From positions 1-33,095 of the forward strand of contig JAYVGI010000125.1 of NCBI GenBank assembly GCA_043772355.1: a stretch of 33,095 bases of DNA, written 5' to 3'. The first letter of the stretch is position 1. The number at the start of each line of letters is the position of its first letter. Origin of the DNA: JAAFIP01 sp043772355. GTDB lineage: Bacteria; Pseudomonadota; Gammaproteobacteria; Burkholderiales; Burkholderiaceae_C. The notes under the pieces are model-generated. The model made no database searches, was not told the origin of the DNA, and saw only the letters and a program-made list of their open reading frames with translations. The position numbers were made by a program, and so were the translations under genes. Below are positions 7,574 to 14,285 of the stretch, one piece after another.

Positions 7574-9001
7574 TTAAAAGTCTAATCTTTGCGTTAAATT
7601 GGCATCGCTAAACAAATCACGAACGCGTTTGACACCTTTGCGTTTTGCAAATGAACTCGTCGGAATTCCACTTAAGAATGACTCAATTTCACCTGGGTAG
7701 ACGCATGTTTCACCGGCTTTCAGCGCGCTTGCGCGCCAAGTATCAAGCAGGGGCTTGTATTCAACAGAGCGCAGACCACCTTGCTGCCAAGCTTGTGCAA
7801 ATAAAAGATCTGCTGGATCTACTTCAGCCACGACCAAGGGCGAATGCGTATTGATAATAACTTGACGCAAAGAAGATGATTTCTCAGGATTTAACTCGTC
7901 AAGCAAATAAATGTCCGACAAATTTTTAACCAAATCAATCATCTCTGGAATTTTTGTTGGATGAATCCCATTTTCCGGCTCCTCCATACATACCAGTCCA
8001 GTACTATCTGGATCACATGACATGACACTTAGCGCGAGAAATCGCAACGTACCGTCAGAAAGAGCACTGGCAGGGAAAGCGGTACCGTTCATCGTGACCA
8101 CCAAAGTTCGAAGCTCCAAAAGATCGTTGTTAACAACCTCTACCGTTTCAATTCCCCGTACTAATTTAGCTAGGTCAGTAGCGACATCAGCTTCAAGTGC
8201 AATTCTGAATGTCGCGGCAGGTAAATGCTCTCCACGCACAGATATATGGGAATCGCTTCTGTAAGAATCAGGCTCCCTCAATGCAGACGGCTCCAATTGG
8301 AGTAAATGCCAAGACTGCATTTCTCTTCGTAGAGCAAGTTGAGACGCGTGCGATATGGAGTCAACACCAGACAATACCGTACGAGGTGTCGTCAAAGGAA
8401 CTCTAGGTGGAGCGCCGGAATTAGACTTATCGCTACTATCACTTCGTAAAAAAATTTTTGTAATTCCGGCATCAACTTTCGTTTCAATAAATGGCTGAGT
8501 TCTTCGCCCGTCTACAAAAGTTAGCGCTTTGTCTGCGCCTACAAACTTCCACTCTGCCTTGACTGCGGCTCGGCTTCTAGGCCTTAAATCTTCATACACA
8601 ATTTCAATGCGATCAACATTCCTATTAAGTGGATCATTTTGCACTAGCCGCAATGCCAATTTATACTCAAGGCAAGTGGACGTAACCATCGCTTCCTGCG
8701 AATATTCATCCACAACTTTTTTCGCAACTATTGCCTCAACTAAAAACTCAATTTGCGCAGTAGTCCCATCTTCATTGAAACCAAATAGACTTGCTAGAGC
8801 AACAGATTTTCCAGACATTCCTCGCACTCGTTCAACAGCTTTTGCGATTGGCCAACTACTTAAATCGCTTAAAAACTGAATCGCGTCGAATAAATTAGAT
8901 TTTCCGACGCCATTTAGACCAGCAATGCAAGTGAAAAAACCAAAACGCAAATCGATTGACCGCAAGTTTTTGAAACCGCTTACTTTAAGACGTGTGAGCA
9001 T
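7574..9001 (-). CDS. AAA family ATPase (ABC/SMC-like, AAA_21 type)
   Basis: The protein has 475 residues. MLTRLKVSGFKNLRSIDL is the typical opening of RecF/SMC-like AAA ATPases. Walker A is GLNGVGKS (28-35), an ABC-signature-like LSDGTLRFL lies near 315-325, and Walker B is CMEEPENGIHP, with Glu340 and Glu341 as general base candidates. The D-loop/H-loop region INTHSP follows. A middle insertion of about 200 residues may be the sensing or coiled region. No nuclease domain is fused; the downstream TOPRIM-like protein probably supplies it. Base composition is clearly AT-richer than the flanking genes, and codons such as AAA, ATA and TTA are more frequent, which suggests acquisition by transfer. 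There is no strong ribosome binding site before the ATG. It may be an anti-phage sensor of the OLD/PARIS-like kind (inference). Confidence 0.85.
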   Translation of the reverse strand: MLTRLKVSGFKNLRSIDLRFGFFTCIAGLNGVGKSNLFDAIQFLSDLSSWPIAKAVERVRGMSGKSVALASLFGFNEDGTTAQIEFLVEAIVAKKVVDEYSQEAMVTSTCLEYKLALRLVQNDPLNRNVDRIEIVYEDLRPRSRAAVKAEWKFVGADKALTFVDGRRTQPFIETKVDAGITKIFLRSDSSDKSNSGAPPRVPLTTPRTVLSGVDSISHASQLALRREMQSWHLLQLEPSALREPDSYRSDSHISVRGEHLPAATFRIALEADVATDLAKLVRGIETVEVVNNDLLELRTLVVTMNGTAFPASALSDGTLRFLALSVMSCDPDSTGLVCMEEPENGIHPTKIPEMIDLVKNLSDIYLLDELNPEKSSSLRQVIINTHSPLVVAEVDPADLLFAQAWQQGGLRSVEYKPLLDTWRASALKAGETCVYPGEIESFLSGIPTSSFAKRKGVKRVRDLFSDANLTQRLDF

Positions 9002-9041
9002 TTTTAGAAAATCAGATTAAAAAATCAATTGATTCAGTTCA

Positions 9042-9836
9042 TTATCCACCAGCTACCACACTAACCCCACCGTCCACCGCCAGCCATTGGCCGGTGATGT
9101 GTTTACCCGCAGCGGATGCGTACAGCAGGCACAGGCCTTTCAGGTCTTCATCGTCACCCAAGCGGCGCAGGGGGGCGTTTTCTTTCAGTTTGTCTTCGCC
9201 CAAGGCCTTGAGTGTGCCGACCGTCATGCGGCTGGGGAAAAAGCCTGGGCAAATGGCGTTCACACGGATGTTGTATTTGCCCCATTCAGCGGCCAGTGCG
9301 CGGGTGAAGTTGATGACCGCGCCTTTGGAGGTGTTGTACGCAATGGTGTTCATGCCGCTGGGGTTGCCGCCCAAGCCTGCGATGGAGGCGATGTTGATGA
9401 TGCTGCCATTGCGTTTGTCGATCATGCATTTTTTGGCGATGCGCTGGCTGAGCAAAAAGTAGCCGCGCACGTTGAGGTTCATCACCTTGTCCCACGCCTC
9501 GGCGGGGTGGTCTTCGGCGGGTGCGCCCCAGGCAGCTCCGGTGTTGTTGACCAAAATATCCACCGTGCCCAGGCGCTGCAAGGTCTCATCGGCCAAGCGG
9601 TTGATTTCTTCGTCTTTGGCGCAGTCAGCGGCTATCCACTGCGCATCAATACCAGCGGCTTTGAGTTCGGCCACCGACTCCTCCAGGTCAGACGCTTTGC
9701 GCGAGCTGAGCATGATTTTGGCACCGGCCTCGCCCAGTGCGTGGGCCATTTGCAGGCCCAGGCCGCGCGAGCCGCCGGTAACGAGCGCTGTTTTGCCGGT
9801 CAGGTCAAATAGTTGCTGAATTTTGCGTGGGGTCAT
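9042..9836 (-). CDS. SDR family oxidoreductase (3-oxoacyl-ACP reductase / gluconate 5-dehydrogenase-like)
   Basis: This 264-residue classical SDR has TGGSRGLG (20-27), NNTG (97-100), Ser151 (IASIAG) and YNTSK with Tyr167 and Lys171, and ends with the usual GQWLAVDGG near the C-terminus. Arg26/Arg46 positions (SSRKASDL) favour NADP(H). NNTG replaces the more common NNAG. AGGAGA six bases before the ATG is a strong ribosome binding site. It is followed after 40 bases by the AAA ATPase on the same strand, so it may drive some expression of that pair. The substrate could be a 3-oxoacyl thioester, a polyol or a sugar acid. The neighbouring beta-oxidation genes make an acyl substrate plausible, but this is inference. 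Confidence 0.88.
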   Translation of the reverse strand: MTPRKIQQLFDLTGKTALVTGGSRGLGLQMAHALGEAGAKIMLSSRKASDLEESVAELKAAGIDAQWIAADCAKDEEINRLADETLQRLGTVDILVNNTGAAWGAPAEDHPAEAWDKVMNLNVRGYFLLSQRIAKKCMIDKRNGSIINIASIAGLGGNPSGMNTIAYNTSKGAVINFTRALAAEWGKYNIRVNAICPGFFPSRMTVGTLKALGEDKLKENAPLRRLGDDEDLKGLCLLYASAAGKHITGQWLAVDGGVSVVAGG

Positions 9837-9879
9837 GGGTGTCTCCTGTTGAAATAGGTTGAACTAAGGTGGGTGGAAA

Positions 9880-10623
9880 TTACGGTAAAAAGCGAGCGCC
9901 TTGGGTCGCGCCGTGCTGGGTACGCTGGTCGTATTCTTTATCGCGGTTTTTCAGGTTGTTGTACAGTCGGTCAAACTCTGACTGGGCAATAGCTTTGGCT
10001 TGCCCGCAGGCCATGTCGCCATAGCCCAGGAATTTTTCTTGCACCAGTGCGGCCAGCTCGTTGCCGTGCTGTACGTGGCCTTCTTCGTGCTGTTGCAGCG
10101 CGGAGTAGTAGTCTTGCCAGCGCTGGCGTAAGGTAGGCGGAGCAGCGGCCTCGTCAGTCCACTTGGGCATCAAAATTTCACCTTTCACACTCAGGCGTAC
10201 TGAGTCGAAACGGCACATGTTGCCTGAAGGCACTGTGGTGTACTGGTAGGAGATATCCCAGTTGGCCAAGCCATGAAAACCTTTGGGGCCATTGGCGCTC
10301 AGAGACCGCACCAGGCTGGCATAGTCTTTTCCGCTCACAGGATAGCGGTTCCAGATAATTTTGGTATCGAGTCCTCCACTTTTGGAGGGCATGTTTTTTA
10401 ATGTCATAGGGGTAGATGGTAAGCCCTGCGCGCAGGGAACATCGGTAAATATCTTGCGCCCATTCTCGGTACATTGGAATACCTGTGCCCAGGCTGCGTG
10501 TGGCGCAACGGTGCAGAGTGCGAAGGCCAAGCCTGCACGGGCTAGCCAAAACAGTTTAGGGGCATTAAAGACGGGCTCTAAGCGTCGCGCAGTCGCTGCA
10601 ATAAACGGGAGTAAGGGCGACAA
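9880..10623 (-). CDS. Secreted protein with DUF4124-like N-terminus and DUF922 domain; start uncertain
   Basis: The mature part starts QVFQCTENGRKIFTDVPC, resembling the DUF4124 cell-envelope domain. A DUF922-type region follows, with W..YYSALQQHEEGHVQHG, where the paired histidines look like a metal site of a putative zinc peptidase. A signal peptide is visible (LFWLARAGLAFALCTVAPHAAWA before Q), but no ATG lies in frame after the stop of the upstream small gene. The open frame continues far upstream through that gene without plausible protein sequence. I give the TTG at 10621-10623; a CTG directly before FWLARAG is another possibility. The ATG at 10628-10630 is out of frame and stops after 21 codons. 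The protein is probably periplasmic, of unknown substrate. The domain calls are probable and the start is not. Confidence 0.6.
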   Translation of the reverse strand: MSPLLPFIAATARRLEPVFNAPKLFWLARAGLAFALCTVAPHAAWAQVFQCTENGRKIFTDVPCAQGLPSTPMTLKNMPSKSGGLDTKIIWNRYPVSGKDYASLVRSLSANGPKGFHGLANWDISYQYTTVPSGNMCRFDSVRLSVKGEILMPKWTDEAAAPPTLRQRWQDYYSALQQHEEGHVQHGNELAALVQEKFLGYGDMACGQAKAIAQSEFDRLYNNLKNRDKEYDQRTQHGATQGARFLP

Positions 10624-10634
10624 GGCGCATGGGT

Positions 10635-10874
10635 TTATTTCATTCGAGAACGAATGTAAATCAACAGCACGCCCAGCGCTACCCCCAAGCTGCCTAGCAG
10701 CATCAGCGTGTCTGCGGTAGCCCAGCCAGGCGCTCCATGGGTTTTGCCGATCTGCCCCATGGCGTAACCGGTAATGAGTGTGAGCAGGCCCACGTAGATA
10801 AGCAGCCACACCGCGTTTTGCACCCGTTTTTGCAAACTGGTAGCGGATAACTTGACTTCTTTGATCAACGGCAT
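10635..10874 (-). CDS. Small two-span membrane protein
   Basis: The 79-residue product has two hydrophobic segments (about 21-41, AVWLLIYVGLLTLITGYAMG, and 53-73, ADTLMLLGSLGVALGVLLIY) with a basic end RSRMK, so both termini are probably cytoplasmic. AAGGA about ten bases before the ATG at 10872-10874 supports the start. It lies 12 bases upstream of the putative TTG start of the DUF922-type protein on the same strand and may be cotranscribed with it. I do not recognise a family. Confidence 0.7.
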   Translation of the reverse strand: MPLIKEVKLSATSLQKRVQNAVWLLIYVGLLTLITGYAMGQIGKTHGAPGWATADTLMLLGSLGVALGVLLIYIRSRMK

Positions 10875-10931
10875 GGCATGGAATTCCTTGCCCCGATTGT
10901 GAACCAGTTTGCAGCATGGTCTGCTCGGGCT

Positions 10932-12815
10932 TTAGAACGCGTCTTCTGGCGTCGCGGCGCAGGTCATGTCGCGACTACTCACCACCGCCAGCCATGCATC
11001 TATTTTGGGCAGCTCGTAATGGTAAAAATACTGGTTTGCCGCCGTGATGCCTGCGCGAGCAGCTACGGTTTGCGCAGCATCGCCCTGCCTGCTGGCAAGT
11101 GATACATCCAGCCACACCCAAGCCAGTACGGTATGCCCAAAGGCCTGCATGTAGGGCACGGCATTGGGCAGTGCTTCTAGCGGGTTGCCGGTGGACCAGG
11201 CAGCTTGGGTCGTGACTGTTACCTTGTGCAATGCATCTGCCAGTGCGCTGGCATGCGGTGCCAAGGCAGGCACCTGCATAGCACGCGCCACGGTGGCGCC
11301 GATGCGTGCAGCCAAGAGTTGCAAGCCTTTGCCACCTTCCATCAACACCTTGCGGCCTAACAAATCCATCGCCTGTATACCATGCGTGCCTTCGTGGATC
11401 ATGTTCAGGCGCTGGTCGCGCCAATACTGCTCTACCGGGAAGTCACGCGTGTAGCCGTAGCCACCATGTATCTGGATGGCCAGGCTATTAGCTTCCAGGC
11501 AGTTCTCGCTCGGCCAGCTTTTGGATATCGGGGTGAGCACTTCCAGCAACAAGCGCGCTTCGTCGGCAGCTTGCGGCTCGCCTGTGTGCTGCTCATCGAC
11601 AAGCATGGCGCAATACAGTTGCAAGGCCAACGCACCTTCGCAGATGGACTTTTGCGAGAGCAGCATGCGCTTGATGTCAGCGTGCTCGATGAGGCGTACT
11701 TGGGGCGCACTCGCGTCCTTGCCACCCGCGCCCATGGGGCGGCCCTGAGGACGATTTTTAGCGTAATCCAGCGACGCGTAGTAGCCTGCCAGCCCCAGCA
11801 TGGTGGCCGCCATGCCAATGCCAATGCGCGCCTCGTTCATCATGTGGAACATGCTTTTAAGGCCTTCGCCGGGCTTGCCAACGAGGTAGCCCACAGCACC
11901 AGCGCCTTTGCCATACGGCCCTTCACTGCCGATGGGAAACTTGCCTTCGCCAAAGTTAAGCAAGGTATTGGTAGTGCCGCGCCATCCCAGCTTGTGGTTC
12001 AGGCCTGCCAGTGCTACGTCATTGCGCGCGCCCAGTCTGACTCCCTCTCCCTGCGGGAGAGGGCTGGGGTGAGGGTCTTTAAGCTCCACCAAGTACTTTG
12101 GCACGATAAATAGCGATATGCCCCGCACGCCTGCCACCAGCTTGCCATCCGCATCGGGAATCTTGGCCAGTACCAAATGCACAATGTTCTCCGTCAGCTC
12201 GTGCTCGCCGCTCGATATCCACATTTTGTTGCCGCGCAAGCGGTAGCGCGGGCCCAGCGGGTCGCTGGCAAAATCCGCACCATCCGGCAAGGCCTTGGTC
12301 GCCACGTCACTGAGTGACGAACCTGCTTGCGGCTCGCTCAAGCACATCGTGCCCGCCCAGCGTCCGCTAAATTCATTGGCCGCAAACACATCCTTTTGCA
12401 TCTGCGTACCCGTCGCCATGATGCAGTTGGCATTGCCCGAGGTCAGCAAGTTCGAACCAATCGAAATGGAGGCCACCGCAAAAAACGAGTTCGCCGCCGC
12501 GCCTACGGTAAACGGCAGTTGCATACCGCCCAATTCGTAGTCTTGCGCCGCCGCCAACATGCCCGACTCCACATACGCCCGGTGCGCATCATGCGTAGCC
12601 TGCGGCAAGATCACCTTTTCACCATCAAAGTGCGGCTCTTGCGTGTCCACCAAGCGGTTAAATGGTGCGTACTTTTCGCGCGCGATGCGTTCGCAGGTGT
12701 CCAGCACCGCGTCAAAGGTTTCACGTGAGTGATCGCTAAAACGGGTTCGCTGGTTCAGCGATGCCGCAGCAAGCCAGTCATAAAGCAAAAAGTCCAAAGT
12801 GTTTCTTAACGACAT
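10932..12815 (-). CDS. Acyl-CoA dehydrogenase with C-terminal extension and an in-frame repeat insertion
   Basis: This 627-residue flavoenzyme is of the long acyl-CoA dehydrogenase type, with an N-terminal acidic segment and a C-terminal extension. Visible are the FAD-binding region CLSEPQAGSSLSD (158-170), WISSGEHELTEN (199-210), IHGGYGYTRDFPVEQYWRD (449-467) and HEGTHGIQ with Glu475 as probable catalytic base. It catalyses the first step of beta-oxidation, forming 2-enoyl-CoA and passing electrons to an electron-transfer flavoprotein. Residues 247-259 (DPHPSPLPQGEGV) are not family sequence. They are the translation of a GC-rich palindromic repeat inserted between the PKYLV strand and the LGARNDV segment, keeping the frame. 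The insertion falls in a surface loop and the active-site motifs are intact, so the enzyme is probably functional. Confidence 0.9.
   Translation of the reverse strand: MSLRNTLDFLLYDWLAAASLNQRTRFSDHSRETFDAVLDTCERIAREKYAPFNRLVDTQEPHFDGEKVILPQATHDAHRAYVESGMLAAAQDYELGGMQLPFTVGAAANSFFAVASISIGSNLLTSGNANCIMATGTQMQKDVFAANEFSGRWAGTMCLSEPQAGSSLSDVATKALPDGADFASDPLGPRYRLRGNKMWISSGEHELTENIVHLVLAKIPDADGKLVAGVRGISLFIVPKYLVELKDPHPSPLPQGEGVRLGARNDVALAGLNHKLGWRGTTNTLLNFGEGKFPIGSEGPYGKGAGAVGYLVGKPGEGLKSMFHMMNEARIGIGMAATMLGLAGYYASLDYAKNRPQGRPMGAGGKDASAPQVRLIEHADIKRMLLSQKSICEGALALQLYCAMLVDEQHTGEPQAADEARLLLEVLTPISKSWPSENCLEANSLAIQIHGGYGYTRDFPVEQYWRDQRLNMIHEGTHGIQAMDLLGRKVLMEGGKGLQLLAARIGATVARAMQVPALAPHASALADALHKVTVTTQAAWSTGNPLEALPNAVPYMQAFGHTVLAWVWLDVSLASRQGDAAQTVAARAGITAANQYFYHYELPKIDAWLAVVSSRDMTCAATPEDAF
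12040..12077. repeat. Palindromic repeat inserted in frame in the acyl-CoA dehydrogenase gene
   Basis: CCCTCTCCC (12043-12051), TGC, GGGAGAGGG (12055-12063) form a perfect nine-base-pair hairpin followed by GCTGGGGTGAGGGTC. The same sequence is common in proteobacterial intergenic regions, where its translation gives the familiar SPLPQGEG string. Here it lies within a coding sequence. Confidence 0.8.
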
Positions 12816-12828
12816 AGCTTTTGTAATC

Positions 12829-13059
12829 TCAATCTATGGATTTAGCTGGAAGTTTGGAGTCGGCGATCTTGTTTTGCATTGCACAAAAATAGTCTGACAA
12901 AGTATCAAAGCGCCTTTTACCACCTGCACGCAAATAAGACAGTGCATCCTCAGACTGTTTTAATGCATCCAAGGTCTCGGCATTGGGCCACTTCAATTCA
13001 GGCTGCAAAGTGTCTTGCACAACAGGCATCTGAAATTCAGAGCTGGGGAGATGACTCAT
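12829..13059 (-). CDS. Small hypothetical protein, last gene of nucleotidyltransferase module
   Basis: The 76-residue product is soluble and has no signal peptide. The middle (NAETLDALKQSEDALSYLR, then GGKRRFDTLSDYFCAM) loosely resembles the C-terminal half of RelB-type antitoxins, but the N-terminal DNA-binding part is missing and no RelE-like gene is adjacent, so I do not name it. Its start overlaps the 3' end of the preceding small gene by 23 bases, implying coupled translation. It ends 13 bases before the acyl-CoA dehydrogenase start. Base composition is AT-richer than in the beta-oxidation genes. Confidence 0.6.
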   Translation of the reverse strand: MSHLPSSEFQMPVVQDTLQPELKWPNAETLDALKQSEDALSYLRAGGKRRFDTLSDYFCAMQNKIADSKLPAKSID

Positions 13060-13255
13060 GGGCCCATCCGATAGTTTCTATAGGCTGCCCCAGCAACATT
13101 GCGACCTTGCTCCCGCCTTGTTTTGCCAATTGAGGGTTATTGCGCCACATCTCCACCATGAATTCCCGCGTGTCATCGCAGCGATTTAGCACAGCCAGCA
13201 GCACTGGTTGCGTAATAACTTTAGGTAACACGACTGGGCTTTGGTAGTTAGACAT
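13037..13255 (-). CDS. Small hypothetical protein overlapping the nucleotidyltransferase gene
   Basis: This frame is open from 13324, but I take the ATG at 13253-13255, which overlaps the nucleotidyltransferase stop by eight bases and gives 72 residues beginning MSNYQSPVVLPKV. The protein is soluble, with no membrane segment, and has a central DDTREFMVEMWRNNPQLAKQGG. I recognise no family. The chain of short overlaps (8 bases upstream, 23 bases downstream) makes a three-gene operon with the nucleotidyltransferase and the 76-residue protein. Confidence 0.6.
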   Translation of the reverse strand: MSNYQSPVVLPKVITQPVLLAVLNRCDDTREFMVEMWRNNPQLAKQGGSKVAMLLGQPIETIGWAHESSPQL

Positions 13256-13748
13256 TAGGATCCTCGCCACGTTTGATTTTTTCCAATGCAATAATGTCCA
13301 ATTGATCTTTTGGACGATTGGCAATGCGTTTCATTTCCAGCAGATGGTCAACAGATGCAATCTTGATTTTTCGTCCAAATAGCTCACCATCCACTGCCTC
13401 AGCCACTAAACGCTCATAAGAGACATCTGGTCGTACCAAAACGTCAACGATACTGCCGGCTATCGTGGGCTCTCTCAAAGCAAACGCCAGCATTCCTTTT
13501 TCGCTATACCAGCGCTCAATTTGCTCCGCATCTTTAAGCGCCTCAATTGACACCGGAATCACAGGAACAAAACCGAGTCCTTTTGCCGCATCAATAAATC
13601 GCGTCAGATTTTCATCACTCATAGCCAAGACTAGATCGATGTCATACGTCATACGCATATAGCCATGCAACTGCACAGCCAAACCGCCTACCAAGACAAA
13701 GTCAACAGATTGGGTAACGAGCGTATTTAAAAGTTGCGCTGTTTTCAT
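13248..13748 (-). CDS. Nucleotidyltransferase-fold protein (MNT / AbiEii-like)
   Basis: This 166-residue protein has the minimal nucleotidyltransferase signature. VGGLAVQLHGY (20-30) supplies the GG after the first strand, YDIDLV supplies Asp36 and Asp38, and IVDVLVRP supplies the third acid, Asp102. A helical tail with LEMKRIANRPKDQLDI follows, typical of DUF6036/AbiEii-like proteins, in which the K..NRPKDxxDI segment is conserved. All three metal-binding acids are present, so nucleotide transfer is plausible. Relatives act in toxin-antitoxin and abortive-infection modules, modifying tRNA or a partner toxin. Here the two partners are small unknown proteins rather than AbiEi or a HEPN toxin. 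The module interrupts a beta-oxidation cluster and is AT-richer, which suggests a horizontally acquired unit. Confidence 0.75.
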   Translation of the reverse strand: MKTAQLLNTLVTQSVDFVLVGGLAVQLHGYMRMTYDIDLVLAMSDENLTRFIDAAKGLGFVPVIPVSIEALKDAEQIERWYSEKGMLAFALREPTIAGSIVDVLVRPDVSYERLVAEAVDGELFGRKIKIASVDHLLEMKRIANRPKDQLDIIALEKIKRGEDPNV

Positions 13749-13809
13749 TTTTTCCAGGTCTCAAGGTGACGAAAACAGCAACCCTCATGGAAGTTCACGC
13801 ACCATTCAT

Positions 13810-14267
13810 TCACTTACTAAATTTGATTTGACCGTACTTTCGCTCTCGGTTAGCCGCCAAGTCAGATGGCGCGAGAAAAATTGCATCTTCAAATTTCCAC
13901 AGCGTACGGCACCAATTTTCCTGCTCTGGTCCCCCTACCCTTGGCCTCCACTCGATTTGAACACAATACTGTCCGTTTTCAGTCAATTTCCATTCTCCAG
14001 AGCCTGATACAGAATTACTTCCACCGCTTGCAGCAACTCTGGATGCAATAAATTTTCCATCAGCGCTATTCTTCCAGCGCCGAATGCCACCTGTACTTCC
14101 ATGAATTTGCTCCACATCGGCATCACTAACTATGATCAATTTAACTTCATCGACACTTAGCTTTTTACCGTTATCGAACAACGCCCCGCCCAAAATCGTC
14201 GACTCAGCGGCTGCCACTGAAAACGAAGCTAGGGAAAGACAGACAGACAGACAGACATATTTTTCAT
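13810..14267 (-). CDS. Secreted protein of unknown function, out of frame at a tetranucleotide repeat
   Basis: The natural start is the ATG at 14265-14267, with AGAGAG six to nine bases before it. It reads MKNMSVCLSV, then runs off frame at five GTCT units and stops at TAG after 12 residues. Downstream of the repeat another frame encodes an intact 148-codon remainder to the stop at 13810: LASFSVAAAEST (a typical signal-peptide end), then a polar domain with KLTENGQYCVQIEW and ENWCRTLWKF, where two cysteines may pair. With three or six GTCT units the signal peptide and domain would join in frame. The gene is thus a candidate phase-variable periplasmic protein, in the off state here. A recent frameshift or a sequencing error are alternatives. 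It lies 18 bases after the thiolase stop and is probably cotranscribed with it. I recognise no family. Confidence 0.6.
14237..14256. repeat. (AGAC)5 tetranucleotide repeat in a signal-peptide region
   Basis: There are five perfect AGAC units on the plus strand (GTCT in the coding direction). The tract starts three codons after the ATG of the minus-strand secreted-protein gene. Loss of two units or gain of one restores the frame. Confidence 0.9.
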
Positions 14268-14285
14268 AAATTTCTCTCTGAAGGT

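Noticed and set aside
6951..9001. Prophage or integrative element containing the ATPase pair
   Set aside because: No integrase, attachment-site repeat, tRNA or phage gene is near; only the two genes differ in composition.
12829..13255. Calling the two small genes a RelBE or HEPN-MNT toxin-antitoxin pair
   Set aside because: Only a loose RelB-like stretch is visible in one of them and no RelE or HEPN motif (RxxxxxH) is present, so the name is not supported.
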